Origin: Dinoroseobacter sp049801095
Lineage (GTDB): Bacteria; Pseudomonadota; Alphaproteobacteria; Rhodobacterales; Rhodobacteraceae
Length of the DNA stretch: 64,000 nt
Direction: 5' to 3'
NCBI RefSeq assembly: GCF_049801095.1
Contig: NZ_JBNAGH010000003.1
Location: 372,001 to 436,000 of the forward strand
The notes under the pieces are model-generated. The model was given only the letters and a program-made list of their open reading frames with translations, did not search any database and had not been told where the DNA came from. Made by a program: the position numbers and the translations under genes. Below, piece by piece: positions 9,886 to 17,932 of the stretch. Position 1 is the stretch's first letter, and every line of letters begins with the position of its first letter.

Positions 9886-10775
9886 TGGTCGCTCCTGATG
9901 GTAGACAGGCCGCGGATGTCCCAGAGGGCATCGAGCGCGTCGGGATTGAGGCGGATGGTCGGGCGATCCGGCAGGCGCATATCCACCGCCGAAATGTCGC
10001 GTTCAAAAAGCTCTTGGGCCGCGTCGAGGGCCATGACCCGCGCAAGCGCCAGCTCGGCCCCGGTTTCGGGCAGCAGGATCCGCTGGTCCTCGGTCAGGAC
10101 CACGTCCCAGCGGCGCGCGCCCATGCGTTGCAAGCCGATCACCCGGCCTTCGAGCTCATCGGCCATGGCCAGCAGGCGCAGGGCCTCGGGCACGGCCCGG
10201 TCCCCGCCCTCGCCGGCGACAAGCGGCAGGGCTGCATGGGCGGCGCGGGAGTCGATCGGGCCAACCCGGTGACCTTCGGCATCGAGGATCTCCAGCGTCT
10301 GGCGGGTCTGCCAGACCACGGCAGGCGTCCGCTCGACAATATCCACGGCGAGGATCCCGGAGGCCTGGATCGAGAGATCCACTTCCGCCACCGCATCGAG
10401 ACCCAGCACGACCTCTCGCATGGCCTCAAGATCCAGCGCGAAGGAGGTGATCGGGAAGTCGATCGGGACGACCTCATGGATATCCTCGATCAGCTCTTCC
10501 GAGGCGCCGGTGATCGCCATGGCCGCGACCATGAATTCCGGACGGTTCTCGATCGAGGTACGGATCGCCAGGATCTCGCCCATCATATCGTCGCGCAGCG
10601 CCTCGTTGCGCATGAGCCATCCGGCGCCAAAGGCCAGCAGAAAAGCGGGAATGCCGACCCGCAGCACGGAGTGAAAGAGGGGCGTGAGCAACAGACGTTG
10701 CAGCCGGTAGGCCAGCCGCGACGGCGCGGGATCGGGCCGGTCAACGCTCTTGCGGCGGCGGATCAACGATCGCAT
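9882..10775 (-). CDS. ftsQ: Cell division protein FtsQ
   Basis: Single-pass inner-membrane divisome protein, 297 residues from the ATG at 10775. It has a basic cytoplasmic N-terminus (MRSLIRRRKSVDRP), one transmembrane segment near residues 40-56, a POTRA domain (about 75-145, including VDLSIQASGILAVDIVER) and a beta-rich periplasmic domain. The ddl stop lies 12 bases inside this gene and ftsA starts on its stop codon, so all three are one unit. The open frame continues upstream of the ATG, but that part is antisense-like sequence overlapping ddl. It links FtsB/FtsL to the FtsWI synthase. Confidence 0.93.
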   Translation of the reverse strand: MRSLIRRRKSVDRPDPAPSRLAYRLQRLLLTPLFHSVLRVGIPAFLLAFGAGWLMRNEALRDDMMGEILAIRTSIENRPEFMVAAMAITGASEELIEDIHEVVPIDFPITSFALDLEAMREVVLGLDAVAEVDLSIQASGILAVDIVERTPAVVWQTRQTLEILDAEGHRVGPIDSRAAHAALPLVAGEGGDRAVPEALRLLAMADELEGRVIGLQRMGARRWDVVLTEDQRILLPETGAELALARVMALDAAQELFERDISAVDMRLPDRPTIRLNPDALDALWDIRGLSTIRSDQ

Positions 10776-11689
10776 GAAGCATCCTCCAGGATCCAACGGC
10801 AGAAGGCCCCGAAGTTCAGTCCCGCATGCTGGGCCTGCTCGGGCGTGAGCGATGTGGGCGTCATGCCGGGCTGGGTGTTTGTCTCGAGCAAAGCGAGGCC
10901 ATCGAGGCTGCGTCGGGGATCCCACCGGAAATCCGTGCGCGTCACGCCGCGACACCCGAGCACCCGGTGCGCGGTCTCGGCATGGGACATGCAGGCGTCA
11001 TAGACATCCCGCGGCAAATCCGCGGGCAGCACATGGCGCGAGCCGCCGGGCACGTATTTCGCGTCATAGTCATACCAGCCATCGGTCACGATATCGGTCA
11101 CGCAGAGCGCCCGGTCCCCTTGCACGGTCACGGTCAATTCGCGCCCGGGAATGAACGCTTCAACCATCAGGATCTCGGGCATGTCCTCGGGCAGGGGCGG
11201 CGGGGTCTCCGTCCCTTCCTCGACCAGCAGCACGCCCACCGACGAGCCCTCGTTGAACGGCTTGATCACGTAAGGTGGCGGCATCACATGGCCTGCCGCA
11301 ATCTCGGCCTTGGAATAGAGCCCGCTCGTCGCGATGGGCAGGCCCGCCGTGGCATAGGCCGCCTTCGAACGCTCCTTATCCATGGCCAGCGCCGAGGCCA
11401 GCACGCCCGAATGGGTGTACGGGATCCGCAGCCATTCCAGCAGGCCCTGCACGCAACCATCCTCGCCCCAACGGCCATGGAGCGCGTTGAAGACCACATC
11501 CGGCTTCAGGGATTTGAGATCGGCGACGAGATCGGGACCGGCATCCAGCTCGGTGACATCGAACCCCTCGCCCCGCAAGGCGGCCGCACATTCCCGACCC
11601 GAGACGAGGGAAACCTCGCGCTCGGCCGATGGGCCACCCATCAGCATCACGACATTGGGCGATGTCCTGCTCGACACGTCCCGCCTCAT
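10763..11689 (-). CDS. ddl: D-alanine--D-alanine ligase
   Basis: ATP-grasp enzyme joining two D-alanines for the peptidoglycan stem peptide in the cytoplasm. The 308-residue product shows the N-terminal VVMLMGGPSAEREVSL motif, the ATP-grasp substrate lid region (YVIKPFNEGSSVGVLLV), ELTVTV, and the metal site near the C-terminus (LALLETNTQPGMTPTSL, with Glu and Asn ligands). It lies between murB and ftsQ, overlapping ftsQ by 13 bases, the usual dcw position of ddlB. Confidence 0.95.
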   Translation of the reverse strand: MRRDVSSRTSPNVVMLMGGPSAEREVSLVSGRECAAALRGEGFDVTELDAGPDLVADLKSLKPDVVFNALHGRWGEDGCVQGLLEWLRIPYTHSGVLASALAMDKERSKAAYATAGLPIATSGLYSKAEIAAGHVMPPPYVIKPFNEGSSVGVLLVEEGTETPPPLPEDMPEILMVEAFIPGRELTVTVQGDRALCVTDIVTDGWYDYDAKYVPGGSRHVLPADLPRDVYDACMSHAETAHRVLGCRGVTRTDFRWDPRRSLDGLALLETNTQPGMTPTSLTPEQAQHAGLNFGAFCRWILEDASCDR

Positions 11690-11746
11690 ATTTTCGAAGC
11701 TCTTGCGGCTTCGTGAACTGCTCGGACCCCTGCCCTTTTGGATGGG

Positions 11747-12673
11747 CTATTTTTCGGGGTGGCTCCGCCCGGGTGTTCCGATGCGGATCACCTCCCAGTG
11801 TAGCGAATGGCCGGTCTCTTGGAAAACCTTTTTTCGCACTTCTTCGCCGAGGGATTCGAGCTCGGCGGCGGTGGCGTTTCCGGTATTCACCAGAAAGTTC
11901 GGGTGCTTGGGCGACATTTGCGCCGCGCCGCGCATGGCGCCGCGCAGGCCCGCCGCATCGATCACGGCCCAGGCCTTGGCCTCATGGGTGTCATCGGCCC
12001 GCCCGGTCGAGCTGAACCCCGCCGGGTTGCGAAAGGTGGATCCGGCTGTGCGGTCCTTCGTGGGCTGGGTCGCGTCGCGTTTGGCGAGTTGATCCGCCAT
12101 CCGCGCCTCAAGCGTGACGGGATCGCCCGGTGCCCCCTCCAGCGTCACGGCGGTCACCACCGCGCCCTCGGGCAGATCGCTCTGGCGATAGCGGAAGTTC
12201 AGGGCCTCGGGCGCAAGGCGCAGGGTCGCGCCCTCCCGCGTGATCAGTTCCACCTCGCGCACCACATCCGCCATATAGCTGCCATAGCAGCCCGCATTCA
12301 TGGCCACCGCGCCACCGATACTCCCCGGGATGGTGCGCAGGAAGGTCAGATCCACCCCAGCTGCGGCGGCCTTGCGCGCCACATGGGCGTCGAGTGCCGC
12401 GGCTCCGGCCCGGACCTTGGTGCCGTCAATCTCAATCCCGTTGAACCCACGGCCCAGCCGGATCACCGTGGCCCGGATCCCGCCATCGCGCACGATCAGG
12501 TTCGAGCCGACCCCCATGACAAAGATCGGGCGCGCGAGATCGCTGCGCAGGAACGCCGCCAGATCCTCGGCATCCGCAGGTTGATAAAGCGCATCCGCAG
12601 GCCCGCCCACGCGCAACCATGTCAGGTCGGCCAAGGACCGGTTCTCGGTCAGGGTGCCGCGCAGATCGGTCAT
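11747..12673 (-). CDS. murB: UDP-N-acetylenolpyruvoylglucosamine reductase MurB
   Basis: FAD enzyme reducing UDP-GlcNAc-enolpyruvate to UDP-MurNAc with NADPH. The 308-residue product starts at the ATG at 12673 (MTDLRGTLTENRSLADLTWL), which overlaps the stop of the DUF2484 gene. FAD-binding motifs are RVGGPADALYQ, GVGSNLIVRDGG and GSIGGAVAMNAGCYG; AGSTFRNP carries the catalytic serine proton donor. The reading frame runs further upstream but that part overlaps the DUF2484 gene in another frame and shows no MurB resemblance. Confidence 0.95.
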   Translation of the reverse strand: MTDLRGTLTENRSLADLTWLRVGGPADALYQPADAEDLAAFLRSDLARPIFVMGVGSNLIVRDGGIRATVIRLGRGFNGIEIDGTKVRAGAAALDAHVARKAAAAGVDLTFLRTIPGSIGGAVAMNAGCYGSYMADVVREVELITREGATLRLAPEALNFRYRQSDLPEGAVVTAVTLEGAPGDPVTLEARMADQLAKRDATQPTKDRTAGSTFRNPAGFSSTGRADDTHEAKAWAVIDAAGLRGAMRGAAQMSPKHPNFLVNTGNATAAELESLGEEVRKKVFQETGHSLHWEVIRIGTPGRSHPEK

Positions 12674-12936
12674 TTCGGATCTCCTGTCACGCGGGCGCGC
12701 AGCCAGCGGAATGCAAAGCGCACGGGCCAGCGCAGGACCGAGGCCGCCGCAACGAGCCCGGCCAGCGCGTACCAGAGCCCCAGATCCATCCAGATGAAGA
12801 CGAGCAAGGGCACCAGTAGCGCCATCAGCCCATAGGCCCCGGGCCAGTGGTACCGCCCGGGCATCATGGCGATCACCGTGGCAATCACGATCCAGACGCA
12901 AAATAGCGTCAGCGACAGAGGGAAATCGGTGGGCAC
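12670..12936 (-). CDS. DUF2484 family membrane protein
   Basis: Small inner-membrane protein of 88 residues with about three hydrophobic segments (residues 8-24, 33-50, 54-70) and a basic C-terminal tail (RWPVRFAFRWLRARV). It matches what I know as DUF2484, a family seen in Rhodobacterales between murC and murB. Its stop overlaps the murB start (ATGA), so translation is probably coupled. The function is unknown; constant placement in the cell-wall cluster suggests a role in envelope growth, but nothing in the sequence shows it. Confidence 0.8.
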   Translation of the reverse strand: MPTDFPLSLTLFCVWIVIATVIAMMPGRYHWPGAYGLMALLVPLLVFIWMDLGLWYALAGLVAAASVLRWPVRFAFRWLRARVTGDPK

Positions 12937-12992
12937 AGCAGGTCTCCGCGAATGCCCTTTTAGGCCATCAAACCGGGCGTGGGCGCAAGGGG

Positions 12993-14405
12993 TCAGGCCA
13001 TCCGTTTGGGCAGGCTATGGGCCCAGGCGGAAATCGTACCCGCCCCAAGGCAAACGACAATGTCACCCGGCTTGGCTTCCGCCCGCACAAGCTCTTCCAA
13101 TGCGTCCTCGTTGGGCACCGCCACCGCATGTCGGTGGCCATGGGCGGTCAGCCCGGCCACCAGATCATCGCGGGACGCGCCCGGGATCGGATCCTCGCCT
13201 GCCGCAAACACCTCGGAAATGCCGACCACATCCGCCTCGTTGAAGCAGGTGCAGAAATCCTCGAAGAGGCTCGCGAGACGCGAATAGCGATGCGGCTGAT
13301 GCACGGCGATCACGCGCCCCTCGCTCGCCTGACGCGCGGCCTTGAGCACGGCGGCAATCTCCACCGGGTGGTGGCCATAATCGTCGATGATGGTCACTCC
13401 ATTGATCTCGGCAACCTTGGTGAAGCGACGATTGACCCCGGCGAACCCGGCCAGCGCCGCGCGGATCTCGTCGATCTTCATGCCCAGATGGCGGGCCACA
13501 GCCACGGCCGCCAAGGCATTTGAGACGTTGTGATCCCCCGGCATCGGCAGGGTGCAGCCCGAAATCACCTGCCCCTCATTGCGCAGCAGGATATCGAAAT
13601 GCGCGACCCCGCCCTTGTAGGTCAGATTGACCGCCCGGACATCGGCCTGAGTGTTGAAGCCAAAGGTCATGACCCGGCGATCCGTGATCCGCCCGACCAG
13701 CGCCTGCACCTCCGGATGGTCCGTGCAGCAAATCGCGAGCCCATAGAAGGGAATGTTCGAAACGAACTCATGAAACCCGTCTTTGAGCCGCTCAAAGCTG
13801 CCCCAATGTTCCATATGTTCAGGATCGATATTCGTCACAATGGCGATTGTGGCCGGCAGACGGTTGAAGGTGCCGTCGGATTCGTCGGCTTCCACCACCA
13901 TCCACTCGCCTGCGCCCGCCCGCGCGTTGGAGCCATAGGCATGGATGATCCCGCCATTGATTACCGTCGGGTCGATCCCGCCCTTGTCGAGCAAGGTCGC
14001 CACCATCGTGGTGGTCGTCGTCTTGCCATGGGTCCCGGCAATGGCGATGTTCGACTTCAGTCGCATGAGCTCAGCCAACATCTCTGCCCGGCGCACCACG
14101 GGCAGGCCCCGGGCCCGCGCTGTCTCCAACTCCGGGTTGCCCGGTTTGATCGCCGAGGAGATCACCACGACCTCAGCCTCCTCGAGGTTTTCGGCCACCT
14201 GCCCAATGAAGATCCGCGCGCCCAGACGCTCCAACCGCTCGGTGATCTTCGACGGTTTCAGGTCCGAGCCCTGCACCGTGTAGCCATGGGTCAACAGCAC
14301 CTCGGCGATCCCGGACATGCCGATCCCGCCGATGCCGGTGAAATGAATGGCCCCAAGCTGGGTCGGAAGTTTCGTGGCGGCGTTCATAACAAAACTGTCT
14401 TTCAT
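12993..14405 (-). CDS. murC: UDP-N-acetylmuramate--L-alanine ligase MurC
   Basis: First Mur ligase, adding L-Ala to UDP-MurNAc with ATP in the cytoplasm. The 470-residue product contains the N-terminal dinucleotide-like GIGGIGMSGIAEVL, the P-loop GTHGKTTTTTM, NIDPEHMEHWG and the C-terminal DDYGHHPVEI and HQPHRYSR motifs. I chose the ATG at 14405 (MKDSFVMNAATK) because AAGGA lies 4-8 bases upstream; the ATG at 14387 (MNAATKLP) matches the usual family start and is possible. It follows murG by 31 bases. Confidence 0.95.
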   Translation of the reverse strand: MKDSFVMNAATKLPTQLGAIHFTGIGGIGMSGIAEVLLTHGYTVQGSDLKPSKITERLERLGARIFIGQVAENLEEAEVVVISSAIKPGNPELETARARGLPVVRRAEMLAELMRLKSNIAIAGTHGKTTTTTMVATLLDKGGIDPTVINGGIIHAYGSNARAGAGEWMVVEADESDGTFNRLPATIAIVTNIDPEHMEHWGSFERLKDGFHEFVSNIPFYGLAICCTDHPEVQALVGRITDRRVMTFGFNTQADVRAVNLTYKGGVAHFDILLRNEGQVISGCTLPMPGDHNVSNALAAVAVARHLGMKIDEIRAALAGFAGVNRRFTKVAEINGVTIIDDYGHHPVEIAAVLKAARQASEGRVIAVHQPHRYSRLASLFEDFCTCFNEADVVGISEVFAAGEDPIPGASRDDLVAGLTAHGHRHAVAVPNEDALEELVRAEAKPGDIVVCLGAGTISAWAHSLPKRMA

Positions 14406-14436
14406 CGGTCCTTGGGTCTCTGGCGGTTGCGGAGGC

Positions 14437-15549
14437 TCAGGCGGCGACCTGAGCGGGTGGCGTGGCGAGGTGGTCGACAAGATCCACGAGCCGTTCAGTT
14501 GCGTCCGGGTGGCCCACGCCCAGCGCGGCATGGGCCATCTGCACCGCGCCATCGGGATTGTCGAGGATCAGGGTGATTTGGTCGGCAAGTGTTGCAGGAT
14601 CGAGCTTGCTCTCGGGGATCAGGATCGCAGCCCCGGCCTCAACCAGCCCACGGGCATTGGCCGTCTGGTGATCCGCGGCGGCGGCGGCAAAGGGTACGAG
14701 GATCGACGGGCGCCCGATCACGGTCAGGTCGGCGACCGTCGAGGCGCCGGAACGGGAGACGACAAGCTGCGCCTCGGACATACGCGTGGGCACATCATTG
14801 AAGAAGGTTTTGACTTCGGCTTTGATGCCCGCCGCCGCATAGGCCTCCACCACGCGGTCGAGATCTTCGGCCCGGGCCTGATGGGCCACGCGGATCCGGT
14901 CCCTCAAGGCAGCGGGCAGATGCGAAACGGCCTCGGGCAGGACATCGGACAGGATCCGCGCCCCTTGACTGCCGCCCAGCACCAGAAGGCTCAGCGGCCA
15001 GTCTCCCGGCGGGATATAGGGCGCGCCGGCCCGCTCAAGGATCGCACCGCGCACCGGGTTGCCCGTGGGCTGCCCCTCGACCCCCTCGGGCAGATCCGTG
15101 GGCCAGGTCCCGCAGGCCACCGCATCCACGCGCTTGGAAAAGAGCTGATTGACCCGGCCCAGCACACCGTTTTGCTCATGGATCATCCGCGGCAAGCGCA
15201 AGATCGTCGCCGCCGCCATGGCCGGGATCGCCGGATAGCCGCCGAACCCGACCACCATGGAGGGGCGGTCGCGCAGCATATCGACCAGGGCCGAGACCAC
15301 GCCCCCGGCAATCCGCAGCGGCACTATGGCCTTAGCCAGCGCCCCGCCGCGCGCGAAAGTGGCCGAGGACTTCTCGACAATCTCGACCACATGGGGAAAG
15401 CCACCAGTGTAGCGCGCGCCGCGGGCATCCGTGACCAGCTTGACCCGCCAGCCCTTGCGCAGCATCGCCTCGGCCAGGGCTTGAGCCGGGAACATATGCC
15501 CGCCTGTGCCGCCTGCCGCTATCACCAAAAGGGGTGCCCCCGGTCCCAT
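14437..15549 (-). CDS. murG: Lipid II synthase MurG
   Basis: GT28 glycosyltransferase adding GlcNAc to lipid I on the inner face of the cytoplasmic membrane to make lipid II. The 370-residue product has the glycine-rich GGTGGHMFPAQALAEA near the start, a second glycine-rich GGSQGARILSDVLP, and the UDP-sugar-binding region VVSRSGASTVADL through the Gln/Asn pair in DHQTANA. It is only 3 bases from ftsW and is followed by murC. Confidence 0.95.
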   Translation of the reverse strand: MGPGAPLLVIAAGGTGGHMFPAQALAEAMLRKGWRVKLVTDARGARYTGGFPHVVEIVEKSSATFARGGALAKAIVPLRIAGGVVSALVDMLRDRPSMVVGFGGYPAIPAMAAATILRLPRMIHEQNGVLGRVNQLFSKRVDAVACGTWPTDLPEGVEGQPTGNPVRGAILERAGAPYIPPGDWPLSLLVLGGSQGARILSDVLPEAVSHLPAALRDRIRVAHQARAEDLDRVVEAYAAAGIKAEVKTFFNDVPTRMSEAQLVVSRSGASTVADLTVIGRPSILVPFAAAAADHQTANARGLVEAGAAILIPESKLDPATLADQITLILDNPDGAVQMAHAALGVGHPDATERLVDLVDHLATPPAQVAA

Positions 15550-15552
15550 CGC

Positions 15553-16719
15553 CTATCGTCCTCGCTTGATCAGAATGTCCTCGATCTGCCCTTGGGGACG
15601 GCTGCGGGTAAAGGCCAAAAGGCAGCCCAGCGCGATCCCTGTCGCGATAAGCGACGATCCGCCGTAGCTGACCAGAGGCAGGGTCATGCCCTTGGCCGGG
15701 AGCATACGCACGGCAACGCCCATATTGATGATCGCTTGTGCCGCAAAGAGCAGGGTGAGCCCGGTGCCAGCCAAACGCGCGAAAGGATCCCGCTCCCGCA
15801 TCAGGCGCCAGAGGCTGCGGAGCACGATCGTGGCATAAAGCGCGATGATCACCATGACGAGCAGAACGCCGTATTCTTCAGCCGCCACCGCGATGATGAA
15901 ATCCGTATGGGCATCGGGCAGGACCCATTTCACCTGCCCCTCGCCAACGCCCACGCCAAAGAACCCGCCCTCGCGGATCGCGTTGGTTGCGTAGCCAAGC
16001 TGGGTCGTTGGGTCGAGATCCGACGAGAGAAACCCGTCGATCCGGCGCCGGAAATGCTCCGAGAGGTTATAGGCGGCAATCCCGCCCAACCCGACCGCGG
16101 CCACGAGCGACACGACCAGAACCATGGAGGCCCCGGCCACGAAATACATGGAGGCCCAGCCAAAGAGGATCAGGCAGGCCTGCCCGAAATCCGGCTGGAT
16201 CACCAAGAGCCCGACCACCGCCAGCGCGATCCCGAGGGAGAGGCTGCGCCCCGGAGGGCCGTTGATCTCTTGCGAGGCGGCGAGCAGCCAGGCGGACAGG
16301 ATGATGAAGCCGGGCTTGAGAAATTCCGACGGCTGCACACTGGCAAAGCCCAGCGAGTACCAGCGGGTCGCCCCCTTGCCGAAATCCGTCCCGAAAAGCG
16401 GCAGGAAGGCCAACGCGACGAAGGCGCCGAGGAACAGAAGGCTCCCCATGCGCCGGATCTGTTTCGGGTCACAAAGCGACAGAAGCAGCATGATGCTGAG
16501 CGCCGCCGTCCCGAAGATCATCTGGCGCTGAACATAGTGAAAGGGCGGCTGGCCATTGCGCGTCGCCAGGGGCGGAGAGGCCGCGAGACCGAGCAACAGC
16601 CCGATCGCAAACAACCCCAGGATCGCCAGCAGCACGCCTTTATCCACGGTCCGCCACCACCGCGGGAGAATGGGCTCCCGCGCGCTGGGCCGGACGGTGC
16701 CGTACACCATCTCAGTCAT
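15553..16719 (-). CDS. ftsW: Lipid II polymerase / division protein FtsW
   Basis: SEDS-family peptidoglycan glycosyltransferase of the divisome, an inner-membrane protein of 388 residues with about ten transmembrane helices. Visible family motifs are YFVAGAS, the loop FGQACLILFGW, VGVGEGQVKWVLPDAHTDFI with the conserved SEDS Asp/His region, and PLVSYGGSSL near the C-terminus. It is the first gene of the distal dcw block; 130 bases upstream the gene order changes to the lodB homologue rather than murD. I see no convincing promoter in those 130 bases, so it may be read through from the inserted operon or have a weak promoter of its own. Confidence 0.95.
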   Translation of the reverse strand: MTEMVYGTVRPSAREPILPRWWRTVDKGVLLAILGLFAIGLLLGLAASPPLATRNGQPPFHYVQRQMIFGTAALSIMLLLSLCDPKQIRRMGSLLFLGAFVALAFLPLFGTDFGKGATRWYSLGFASVQPSEFLKPGFIILSAWLLAASQEINGPPGRSLSLGIALAVVGLLVIQPDFGQACLILFGWASMYFVAGASMVLVVSLVAAVGLGGIAAYNLSEHFRRRIDGFLSSDLDPTTQLGYATNAIREGGFFGVGVGEGQVKWVLPDAHTDFIIAVAAEEYGVLLVMVIIALYATIVLRSLWRLMRERDPFARLAGTGLTLLFAAQAIINMGVAVRMLPAKGMTLPLVSYGGSSLIATGIALGCLLAFTRSRPQGQIEDILIKRGR

Positions 16720-16849
16720 CGAAACTACCGCCTATGCCTCAGTCAAAACGCCCGTTTGCCGGGTCTGGGCGAAAGCGTACACGATGCGGCTGCGCAAAGC
16801 CAGACATTGCAGATTTGTCTTAAACTGTCGCGGCCCTTTGCCAGTTGGC

Positions 16850-17932
16850 CTAAAGCGCCTGCGCCAAGGGGGCCGTTTCGGGTTCCAGATGCCGCCGCGC
16901 CCAGAACGGGCTCTCGGGCCAGCGGGTCTCGCGCCCATAGACCTCTCGCCGGGCGTTCAGGTAGTCCTGCACACCTTTTGCGACACTCTGGGCATAGGTC
17001 TGCATGGCCGCCCGGTCCTGAGCGACAAAGGCTGACGCGGCCTGCAGCGCAGACCAGAGCGCGGTGGTCATGCCATGGGAGGAGAGCGGATCGAACGCCG
17101 CCGCCGCATCGCCGATGGCCACCCACCCCTCCCCGATCGCGGGGGCGATCCAGGTGCTGTTCGTGGCGATCCGGCGGACCGGGCCGGATGGCGCAAAGCC
17201 GTATTCCGCCAGATAAGCCCCCAGCGCAGGGCGCGCAAACGCCTCGGCCGCCAGTTCGGCATTCTCAACAGCAGGCAGATCCGTATCCGTGTAGAAATTC
17301 ACCACTGCCCTGCCATCGGCCAGCGCCGACAAGTACCACCAGCCCCGCGCCTCCGCCTCGATCAGGGTCACAGGCCGTGGCGCGTCGGACCCGGCCCGGG
17401 AGAAGAGCACGCATTGGCAACCCAGGCGATCCGCCGCGAAACGCCGGGCGAAACGCGCGGCAACCAGCGCTTTGCGACCCGTGGCGTCGAAGAGGAAGCT
17501 CGCGCGGGTCTCTCCCGCCCGCGTGGTGAGACGCCAATGCCCCTCCGCCACCGCGAGCTCGGAGACATCCGCATCGATCCGCTGCGCGCCCGCAGCGATG
17601 GCCTGAGCGGTCAATGCAGCCTCAAACGCAGTCCGGTCGAGCACAACGGGCGGCCCGTCCAACTGAAGGATGGCATCGCGCGCAACCAGCGCCGCACTGC
17701 CCCAGGCCGAATAGGTGCTATGAGCGAGCCGATGCACCTCCGCCCGCAAGAGCGCGTCCGAGCCCAACTCCTTGAGTAAGGGGATCGCCGCAGCACTCAG
17801 GTGCTCCCCCGGCTTGAACGCGTCTGCGCGGCGCTTGGCGATCCAGACCGGGCGCTTCCCCGCCCGGGCCAGATGCAAAGCCGCCGCCGCCCCGGCGATC
17901 CCGCCCCCGAGCACGGCGACCTCATGGATCAA
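16850..17932 (-). CDS. LodB-like FAD-dependent maturation protein
   Basis: Flavoprotein of about 360 residues of the group that includes LodB/GoxB, which act on the partner quinoprotein to form its cysteine tryptophylquinone (CTQ) cofactor. An N-terminal FAD dinucleotide fold (EVAVLGGGIAGAAAALHLARAG) and the second FAD motif GDAAAAFDPLSSHGMTTAL are clear. No ATG is available: the best start is the TTG at 17932, whose TTGA overlaps the lodA-like stop, with AGGGGA 11-16 bases upstream. This would give MIHEVAVLGGG and tight coupling to the oxidase gene. The adjacent LodA homologue supports the assignment; without it the protein would be called a halogenase-like or geranylgeranyl reductase-like flavoprotein. 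Confidence 0.8.
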   Translation of the reverse strand: MIHEVAVLGGGIAGAAAALHLARAGKRPVWIAKRRADAFKPGEHLSAAAIPLLKELGSDALLRAEVHRLAHSTYSAWGSAALVARDAILQLDGPPVVLDRTAFEAALTAQAIAAGAQRIDADVSELAVAEGHWRLTTRAGETRASFLFDATGRKALVAARFARRFAADRLGCQCVLFSRAGSDAPRPVTLIEAEARGWWYLSALADGRAVVNFYTDTDLPAVENAELAAEAFARPALGAYLAEYGFAPSGPVRRIATNSTWIAPAIGEGWVAIGDAAAAFDPLSSHGMTTALWSALQAASAFVAQDRAAMQTYAQSVAKGVQDYLNARREVYGRETRWPESPFWARRHLEPETAPLAQAL

